From positions 1 through 8,802 of the forward strand of contig JALZVB010000403.1 of assembly GCA_023300835.1 (NCBI GenBank): a DNA stretch of 8,802 nt, in the 5' to 3' direction. The notes under the pieces were generated by a model. It saw nothing but the letters and a program-made list of their open reading frames with translations. It was not told where the DNA came from and did not search any database. Numbering within the stretch: position 1 is the first letter of the stretch; every line of letters begins with the position of its first letter. A program made the position numbers and the translations under genes. The DNA is from Saprospiraceae bacterium (lineage in GTDB: Bacteria > Bacteroidota > Bacteroidia > Chitinophagales > Saprospiraceae). Shown here one piece after another: positions 1 to 5,154 of this stretch.

Positions 1-462
1 CCTTAAGAATATCTGCTCTGCTTTACCTCCTCCTGCATGCTGTCCTATGAATAAACCAGGAACCTGTCTCAATATATCTTGCGATGAGGTCACAGGGTTG
101 GTCTGGATGTCAATTCTAGAAATAAGATTAATCGCATCTATCCGAGGAGAAATAACAACTTCTGCTAAGGAAACTGAACTGGGAGACAGAATGATAATAA
201 GTGGATCAGATACAGAATTTATAATCGCAATATTCAGATGATATCGGAGGTGTGAAAATTGTAGCGTATCCCCTACATAAGATTGGTTTATGAAAAACTT
301 ACCATTCTCGTCGGTATGGCTATGACTCTGTGTGGTAAGGTTAAGTATCTGAGCACCAGCAACAACCTCACTTTCAGTATTGATTATTGTTCCTTCTATG
401 ACTTGTCCACATATTATAGTCGCCAAAAACATTAAATAAAATGTGGCTATTATACGATACAT
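1..462 (-). CDS. TonB-dependent outer-membrane receptor, N-terminal part (runs off the window edge)
   Basis: The minus strand is open from an ATG at 462-460 to the left edge, giving 154 codons without a stop. Residues 1-19 form a signal peptide (Tyr-Arg, then a hydrophobic stretch ending Ile-Ile-Cys-Gly before Gln20). The Ile before Cys18 is a poor lipobox, so signal peptidase I cleavage is more likely. Residues about 21-106 resemble a carboxypeptidase-regulatory-like beta-sandwich (VIEGTIIN, then DENGKFFI), the usual N-terminal extension of Bacteroidota receptors. Residues about 122-154 begin the plug domain: NPVTSSQDILRQVPGL followed by GQHAGGGKAEQIFLR. From memory this motif occurs in a receptor family that continues with an RGFD-type motif. 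The protein would sit in the outer membrane and import a ligand using TonB energy; the ligand cannot be read from this fragment. The barrel lies outside the window, so its integrity is unknown. Confidence 0.88.
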   Translation of the reverse strand, partial: MYRIIATFYLMFLATIICGQVIEGTIINTESEVVAGAQILNLTTQSHSHTDENGKFFINQSYVGDTLQFSHLRYHLNIAIINSVSDPLIIILSPSSVSLAEVVISPRIDAINLISRIDIQTNPVTSSQDILRQVPGLFIGQHAGGGKAEQIFLR

Positions 463-777
463 CACTTGACTTTATTTAGATATTTAGTATTAATACGAGT
501 AATAGATTTGATATTCTCTAATCGCATTATAATTCAAAATTCATCCCTACGAATATGTACGTCAGAAGAGAACACATGGTTCTAACACATGCTCGAAAAA
601 AAAAGACAAAACTACATATCTGTTGGATTGTTGCCAGCTCATAAAATTGTTTTTTTTTAGAAAAGTGAGGTTAACCCAATAGATCAGTGCGAGAGCTCTT
701 GGGATGAAGAAAGATCAATATCCTTGAATGACTCTGGGGTATCCTCTATGAGACTCTTTTACAAATCGCGACTTAAT
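463..777. other. Gene-free gap between symporter and TonB receptor
   Basis: This 315-base stretch separates two genes on the minus strand. It should hold the symporter's 3' end and the receptor's promoter and leader, but I find no convincing intrinsic terminator or promoter. There are homopolymer runs (A at 596-604, T at 649-657). A direct repeat AACACATG lies at 571-578 and 584-591, and the first copy is inside a small AGAAC/GTTCT inverted repeat (569-583). Positions 684-758 contain a minus-strand open stretch that reads like a lost symporter C-terminus and is reported as a finding. Confidence 0.6.
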
Positions 778-2304
778 CTAGGTGTTATGAGTATCTCGAC
801 ATGTACCAACATCCTCAGCTGGAAATATTTTGGAGACAACATACCCTACAATCATCGCTAATGCAAATGAAGGTGCCAGCACATCTAACTCTCTAAAATA
901 AGCACCAACACTTTCCATATTAGACACCACAAATTTGAAAAATATCACGGATAAGAAACCAGTGATCATTGAGGCAATAGCGCCTTTTTCTGAATAACCT
1001 TTCCAGAAAAGTGATAGAATGATAACAGGGCAGAAAGTTGCCGCTATTCCAGACCATCCGAATATCATAATCCAAAATATCTGTCTATCAGGATATAAAT
1101 TATAGAGAAGTATAGCAATACCAAGTGCCGCTATTGCCATGGCAAGCGTAACCAATCTTGAGAACTTAGTTAAGTCCTCATCTTTTAAATCTGGTCTGAA
1201 TATCTTCTGATAAAAGTCACGTGTAATGGCACTAGACGCAAGAATAAGAAGCGAGTCAATGGTAGACATAATTGCTGAGAGTACTATAGCAATAAAAATA
1301 GCAACTAGCACTGTAGGCAAGAATTTGTTAGTGATCATACTCAGAACATCTTCTCCGCCATTACCTAGTATGGCTTCTGGATCCTGTCCTTCTTTGGTAA
1401 AATAAACACGAGCTAGAATACCAATAGTTACTGCTGCGGCATCTGTCAATAGTGTAAATAATAAAGCTACCCACTTTCCTTTATCAATTTCCTTATCGCT
1501 TTTTATAGACATAAAACGAACATATACTTGTGGCGATCCTAGGAATCCTAATCCTATCATAGAGAATCCTATAATTGTAAATAGGTTCATCAATCCATCA
1601 TCACTTCTACCCATTACTTGAGTAAGTGTAGGATCAATAGCGTTCAATCCTGCTGTGATTCCAGCGCCATGATCCATAGAAAACCATACTACAATAGGAA
1701 GTAGAACCAAACCGAAAAACATTAAAACCCCTTGAAACATATCCGACCATACAGCAGCTACAAATCCACCAATAAATATATACGCTAAGACAATACAGAA
1801 ACCAATCAAAGCACCTATCCGATAATCTATTCCTAGCATCGACTCAAATGCAATTCCGGTTACATCCATCTGAGAGGCTACATATATGACAACAAAAACC
1901 ACTAGCGTAGAAGCTGATATTATTCTAAGCGTATTGGTAGTTGATTTAAAATGACTCTCCAGGTAATCTGGAATTGTTATGGCTTTGTATTCATCTGATC
2001 GTCTCTTGAAAAGCTTGGCCATAAACTGCCATGAGATAAATACACCTAAAAGCTCCCCCAACACAACCCAGTAAGCAGAATAACCTGCCATGGCTCCCAT
2101 TCCTGTCAAACCAATAAGTAGCCAACCGGATTCTCCAGTGGCTCTCGCAGAAAAAGCAACAGCCCAAAATCCCATTTTCTTTCCACCAACATAATAATCG
2201 CTCATGCTTTTAATTCGCTTGGATGCGAGAATTCCTATTAGAAATAAGATGCCGACATAAACAACTAAGACGCCAACCTTGATGATAAAATTTTCGTCTT
2301 GCAT
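778..2304 (-). CDS. Sodium:solute symporter, PutP-like (SSS family)
   Basis: This 508-residue integral membrane protein belongs to the solute:sodium symporter family, which uses the LeuT fold. Its length and about 13 hydrophobic segments (roughly 8-28, 44-70, 73-95, 124-145, 160-181, 186-208, 240-260, 278-300, 330-357, 381-402, 408-431, 440-460, 474-494) fit PutP-type carriers. Family motifs are the TM2 motif SARATGESGWLLIGLTG (52-68), GGFVAAVWSDMFQG (179-192), the TM9 motif MSTIDSLLILASSAITRDFY (346-365) and FWKGYSEKGAIASMITG (433-449). Ser347-Thr348 align with the sodium-site Ser340-Thr341 of E. coli PutP. The PutP sodium ligand Asp55 aligns with Gly57, next to Glu58. The family predicts sodium-driven uptake of proline or a similar small solute, but the substrate is not provable from sequence. 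The ATG at 2304-2302 follows an A-rich leader with no Shine-Dalgarno. The gene is divergent from the cysteine dioxygenase gene. The C-terminus (ending DTHNT) may be altered by a frameshift. Confidence 0.9.
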   Translation of the reverse strand: MQDENFIIKVGVLVVYVGILFLIGILASKRIKSMSDYYVGGKKMGFWAVAFSARATGESGWLLIGLTGMGAMAGYSAYWVVLGELLGVFISWQFMAKLFKRRSDEYKAITIPDYLESHFKSTTNTLRIISASTLVVFVVIYVASQMDVTGIAFESMLGIDYRIGALIGFCIVLAYIFIGGFVAAVWSDMFQGVLMFFGLVLLPIVVWFSMDHGAGITAGLNAIDPTLTQVMGRSDDGLMNLFTIIGFSMIGLGFLGSPQVYVRFMSIKSDKEIDKGKWVALLFTLLTDAAAVTIGILARVYFTKEGQDPEAILGNGGEDVLSMITNKFLPTVLVAIFIAIVLSAIMSTIDSLLILASSAITRDFYQKIFRPDLKDEDLTKFSRLVTLAMAIAALGIAILLYNLYPDRQIFWIMIFGWSGIAATFCPVIILSLFWKGYSEKGAIASMITGFLSVIFFKFVVSNMESVGAYFRELDVLAPSFALAMIVGYVVSKIFPAEDVGTCRDTHNT

Positions 2305-2377
2305 GTTAGTTTAGTTTTTTTGGCGCAAAGCCAATAAGTGAGTCAGAATCCTAGAAACCGGAATTAATACTGATTAA

Positions 2378-2394
2378 GATCACGAAAAGTGATC
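2378..2394. repeat. Inverted repeat GATCAC-N5-GTGATC
   Basis: GATCAC at 2378-2383 and GTGATC at 2389-2394 are perfect 6-base arms around the spacer GAAAA. The site lies 74 bases upstream of the symporter start and about 180 bases upstream of the dioxygenase. It could be an operator for a dimeric regulator or a small hairpin in the symporter leader. No T-run follows on either strand, so it is not a terminator. A 6-base arm can arise by chance, so the functional call is weak. Confidence 0.4.
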
Positions 2395-2480
2395 AAAAGA
2401 AACAGGTAAACGGCATTTATAGGAACATTTCTGTTAAAAATCTGTTTCTAACCTATATATGATTACTTTCGTAGCTATTA

Positions 2481-2508
2481 AATTCATTGGTGACCGTATC
2501 AATGAATT
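2481..2508. repeat. Perfect 9-bp inverted repeat, candidate operator or leader hairpin
   Basis: AATTCATTG (2481-2489) and CAATGAATT (2500-2508) are perfectly complementary across a 10-base spacer. As RNA, the stem can extend inward by G-U, U-A and G-U pairs, leaving an ACCG tetraloop. A second palindrome, TTGGCCAA (2507-2514), overlaps its right arm. The right arm contains the only nearby ATG in the dioxygenase frame (2502-2504), but that frame stops five codons later at 2517. The position 66 bases upstream of the presumed dioxygenase start suits an operator for a dimeric regulator or a structured 5' leader. No U-run follows, so it is not an intrinsic terminator. Confidence 0.5.
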
Positions 2509-2573
2509 GGCCAAATTAAGGGAGACACCTTGGATTTGAGCATTCACCTAAAATAACGATTATCCTTACAAAT

Positions 2574-3116
2574 ACGATTAAGCAGGCTCCCAAAACAACC
2601 CTTTCAATAGACAAATTCGTCGCTTCTCTTACTACAGAAGTCCAATCCGAATACAACAAAATAATACGTTCAACACAATTTGCAAGCGATGCTTTTGATA
2701 AGTATAGCTCATGGTGTGATAAGTCTTACACCAGAAACTGTATTGCAGAAAATGAAAAGTTTGAGCTTATACTTCTTTGCTGGCAAAAAGGCCAGATTAC
2801 ACCTATACACGATCATGGTGGAGAAGAATGTTGGGTAAAAGTTATAAAAGGAGCACTCCGAGAAACGATTTACGCTACTGATAATTCTGGTAAACTTAAT
2901 GTTGTTACCTCTACAACTTCTAAGGTTAATGATGTTAGTTATATGATCGACTTTATGGGATTCCATAGACTAGAGAACATCTCTGACAACAAGAGTATGA
3001 CACTTCATCTATATGCCAAGCCTATACGCAGTTGCAATGTTTTTGATGAAGATTCAAAAAAGTTTGTGAACAAGGATATGGTATACAGTACCGTTCCAGA
3101 TTTGGTTGCCATTTAG
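2574..3116 (+). CDS. Cysteine dioxygenase (type I), non-canonical start
   Basis: This is a cytosolic iron-dependent cupin enzyme that oxidises L-cysteine with O2 to cysteine sulfinate. The frame is open from 2520 to the TAG at 3114-3116. The core aligns well, from memory, with mammalian cysteine dioxygenase: YTRN (2727-2738) carries the substrate-binding Tyr58/Arg60 equivalents, and PIHDHGGEECW (2802-2834) carries two iron histidines and a Cys at the Cys93 position. GFHRLENIS (2958-2984) has the third iron histidine (2964-2966), and TLHLYAKP (3000-3023) has the crosslinking Tyr157 equivalent (3012-3014). The Ser153 position is Thr. No ATG, GTG, TTG or CTG exists in frame upstream of the core. 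I place the start at ACG 2574 or ATT 2577, because about 180 residues and the sequence IKQAPKTTLSIDKF fit the expected N-terminus. The decarboxylase gene follows 18 bases later, implying a hypotaurine operon. Confidence 0.87.
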   Translation, partial: TIKQAPKTTLSIDKFVASLTTEVQSEYNKIIRSTQFASDAFDKYSSWCDKSYTRNCIAENEKFELILLCWQKGQITPIHDHGGEECWVKVIKGALRETIYATDNSGKLNVVTSTTSKVNDVSYMIDFMGFHRLENISDNKSMTLHLYAKPIRSCNVFDEDSKKFVNKDMVYSTVPDLVAI

Positions 3117-3134
3117 AAAACTGATAAATATTAT

Positions 3135-4541
3135 ATGTCTGGTATAAGTAAAGATTTAGCATTATTCAATGAACTTGTTGAAGTTCTATTAAATGAAGAA
3201 AAGAGTAATCCAGTTGCTGACCGTATAGACTCCAGTAAATTATACGAATCTATTGATCTATCACTGAATGATACGGCGATGGTAGATGACGCATTTAAGC
3301 AGATCCTGAAAAACGTACTTATATCTACTCCCAAAACAGCTACTAACTTATTTTTCAACCAACTCTTTGGAGGTAGACAGAGTAAAGCTATACTCGGTGA
3401 TCTACTTGCGGTCATGCTTAACAATAGTATGTACACTTATAAGGTTGCTGGTCCACAGGTAGGAATAGAGCAAGAAATCATCAGACAATCTTGTAACCTT
3501 GTTGGGTATGGACCTCAAAGTAATGGGACATTCCCTACAGGAGGATCTATGAGTAATTACATGGCATTGATAATGGGTCGTGACGCCAAAGATCCTGCTA
3601 GTAAACTAGAAGGTGTAAGAAAACCACTTGTTATATATACATCAGAAGCATCTCATTATTCTAATGCCAAGAATGCCAGTTTTGCAGGAATAGGAAGAAA
3701 CAACCTCCGTTACATAGCTGCTGATTCTGAAGGAAGAATGATTCCTGAGAAATTAGAAGCTCAGATCATTAAAGATTTAAAAGAAGGATTAATTCCCACC
3801 TATGTCAACGTCACAGTGGGAACGACAGTTCTAGGCGCATTTGACCCTATTGATAAGATTGCTGACATTACTGAAAAACATAAGATTTGGCTTCATGTAG
3901 ACGGTGCTTATTGCGGAGCCGCAATCTTCAGTAAAAAGTATAAACATCTCCTCAAAGGAATGGAAAGGTCTGATTCGTTCAGTTATAATGCCCATAAAAT
4001 GCTTGGGACACCACTGACTTGTTCTATCATTTTAGTAAAGGACAAAAAACACCTGTATGATTCATTCAGCAATGACGCCACTTATCTCTATCAGACAGAT
4101 GGAGACGACTTTAACCTAGGTAAAACTTCATTTCAGTGTGGAAGAAGAAATGATGCCTTGAAATTTTGGACACTATGGAAGTCAGTTGGCACAAATGGAT
4201 TGGAACAGATTATAGATAATCAGTTTGAACTAGCAGATGTTGCTCGTAATTATATAAGAAGTAATACTGACTACACATTATACAGTTTTGATGGTTCCGT
4301 TTCTATATGTTTCAATTATAAGAATATAGACCCCACAGAACTATGTACAGCACTCTATGAACACCAGATAACAGTTGTAGGATTTGGATCTTTTCACGGC
4401 GACACTTTTGTAAGGTTGGTTACTGTCAATGCTAATAACACCAAGCAAGACATCCTGAATTTCTTTAAAATAATGGAAGAATTCGTTGAGAAAAACCCAA
4501 GCTTAAAAAAGGTAAAAACTGGAGAGTCAACAATGTCGTAA
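3135..4541 (+). CDS. PLP-dependent group II decarboxylase, likely cysteine sulfinate decarboxylase
   Basis: This 468-residue cytosolic enzyme belongs to the GAD/CSAD family (fold type I PLP enzymes). Visible motifs are GTFPTGGSMSN (131-141, phosphate side), EASHYS with the ring-stacking His174, VTVGTTVLGAFDP (226-238), HVDGAYCG (254-261, Asp256 binds the pyridine nitrogen) and NAHKML with the Schiff-base Lys288. Arg427 in TFVRLV corresponds to the substrate-carboxylate arginine of the family. Specificity positions match animal CSAD rather than GAD as I recall those sequences: Phe78 in FFNQLF, and Ser98 and Tyr100 in NNSMYTY. It should decarboxylate cysteine sulfinate to hypotaurine, with some aspartate or cysteate activity possible. 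The ATG at 3135 lies 18 bases after the cysteine dioxygenase stop, which supports a shared transcript and pathway. No Shine-Dalgarno is seen. Glutamate or aspartate decarboxylase is the main alternative. Confidence 0.85.
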   Translation: MSGISKDLALFNELVEVLLNEEKSNPVADRIDSSKLYESIDLSLNDTAMVDDAFKQILKNVLISTPKTATNLFFNQLFGGRQSKAILGDLLAVMLNNSMYTYKVAGPQVGIEQEIIRQSCNLVGYGPQSNGTFPTGGSMSNYMALIMGRDAKDPASKLEGVRKPLVIYTSEASHYSNAKNASFAGIGRNNLRYIAADSEGRMIPEKLEAQIIKDLKEGLIPTYVNVTVGTTVLGAFDPIDKIADITEKHKIWLHVDGAYCGAAIFSKKYKHLLKGMERSDSFSYNAHKMLGTPLTCSIILVKDKKHLYDSFSNDATYLYQTDGDDFNLGKTSFQCGRRNDALKFWTLWKSVGTNGLEQIIDNQFELADVARNYIRSNTDYTLYSFDGSVSICFNYKNIDPTELCTALYEHQITVVGFGSFHGDTFVRLVTVNANNTKQDILNFFKIMEEFVEKNPSLKKVKTGESTMS

Positions 4542-4747
4542 GATATTCGTCAGCCTCACAGCCATACTATTGATTTTCTATTCCTAAGATCGGATCTAAA
4601 TTTCTTTCCTTTTTATAAGGGTAAAATATTCCTAGTACTAAAATAGATTAGTTAAATGAATGTCTCATTTGGTGGTGCTCAATGAACATATATTAAGATT
4701 GAGTTATACACGTTTAACTTCAGAATCCCGCACATATTTTAATAGAA

Positions 4748-4863
4748 TTTGCTCATCTCTGCGTTGAAAATATGCGTCATATCTAATGCTATGCCTGCGT
4801 TTTTTGCCATAATTCTAAACAAATTCTCTTTAAAATCTTATATGGCATCCTAAATATAGGATG
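4748..4863. repeat. Structured intergenic repeat-like element
   Basis: This segment has higher-GC blocks and internal symmetry that stand out from the AT-rich gap. TGCTCATCTCTGCGTT (4750-4765) is imperfectly repeated as TGCTATGCCTGCGTT (4787-4801). Between and within these, GCGTCATA and TATGCCTGC form an imperfect stem around TCTAATGC. The segment closes with a perfect 7-base hairpin, CATCCTA-AATA-TAGGATG (4846-4863). From memory, similar blocks recur between genes in other Bacteroidota, so I read it as a degenerate dispersed repeat. A minus-strand reading of 23 codons (4810-4739) exists but is too short to call a gene. The boundaries are estimates. Confidence 0.4.
4846..4863. repeat. Perfect 7-bp hairpin CATCCTA-AATA-TAGGATG
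   Basis: The two 7-base arms (4846-4852 and 4857-4863) are exactly complementary around a 4-base loop. No T-run follows within ten bases on either strand, so it is unlikely to be an intrinsic terminator for the decarboxylase operon. It is the most stable-looking structure in the gap and probably the end of the repeat-like element. Confidence 0.5.
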
Positions 4864-5037
4864 TAGTGTTAATCATACTTTTAGTCCTTCGAAATCAATA
4901 TTATTTAAATATTATTAAGAATACAAACTAAACTACTGTCAATATATTCAGATAATATTTTTCTTGATATGGGAAGGTATTTCTAGACATTCAACAAACT
5001 TCAATCCTAACATTATTTGGCATAAATAGCCGTTTCA

Positions 5038-5051
5038 CGATAAAATTATCG
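5038..5051. repeat. Palindrome CGATAAAATTATCG upstream of the protease
   Basis: CGATAA and TTATCG are perfect inverted arms separated by AA, ending 103 bases before the protease ATG. The position would suit an operator or an upstream activator site for the secreted protease. AT-rich palindromes of this size are not rare, so a regulatory role is only a possibility. Confidence 0.3.
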
Positions 5052-5154
5052 CTTTTGAGACATACTCCCTGATTTTGTCCGCTATTAGATGAACAAATGA
5101 CATACAAAAGCGCTTAGATTTTTTATCTTCATCATCTAATTCAAACCAGAGAAT

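Larger units (their letters stand above)
2305..2573. promoter_or_regulatory. Divergent intergenic control region (symporter / hypotaurine operon)
   Basis: This 269-base region must hold the promoters for both the minus-strand symporter and the plus-strand dioxygenase-decarboxylase pair. It contains two clear inverted repeats, listed separately, and a short direct repeat TCTGTT at 2430-2435 and 2441-2446. ATAGG (2419-2423) and CCTAT (2452-2456) form a looser inverted pair around that direct repeat. I found no good match to the Bacteroidota promoter consensus (TTTG near -33, TAnnTTTG near -7), so no transcription start is assigned. The dioxygenase reading frame is open from 2520 but lacks a standard start codon in this region. 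Confidence 0.55.
4542..5154. other. Gene-free gap between decarboxylase and M36 protease
   Basis: No convincing protein gene is visible in these 613 bases. No strong terminator follows the decarboxylase; the nearest structure is a loose inverted repeat CTCAAT/ATTGAG (4678-4683, 4698-4703) with a 14-base loop and no T-run. The middle (about 4748-4863) is a structured, repeat-like segment listed separately. Near the protease lie the palindromes CGATAAAATTATCG (5038-5051) and AAGCGCTT (5108-5115). The protease promoter must be here, but I find no clean TAnnTTTG box. Confidence 0.55.

Noticed and set aside
47..241. Plus-strand 64-codon ORF
   Set aside because: It lies entirely antisense to the TonB receptor N-terminus, whose frame shows clear family motifs.
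2502..2519. ATG at 2502 as the start of cysteine dioxygenase
   Set aside because: It is in frame, but TAA at 2517 ends it after five codons.
2530..2556. TTG at 2530 behind an AAGGGAGA Shine-Dalgarno-like stretch as the dioxygenase start
   Set aside because: The frame is different and stops after eight codons at 2554-2556; it would need a frameshift to reach the gene.
2709..2966. Minus-strand 85-codon ORF
   Set aside because: It is antisense to the core of the cysteine dioxygenase, whose frame carries all catalytic motifs.
4607..4620. CCTT...AAGG near 4610 as the terminator of the decarboxylase operon
   Set aside because: The stem is only four bases and no T-run follows.
4739..4810. Minus-strand 23-codon ORF starting MAKNAGIALDM
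   Set aside because: It is too short, has no ribosome site, and overlaps a repeat-like structured segment that explains the sequence better.
5056..5075. Promoter box TGATTTTG upstream of the protease
   Set aside because: It has one mismatch to TAnnTTTG, and the nearest upstream TTTG is only about 12 bases away, too close for the Bacteroidota spacing.
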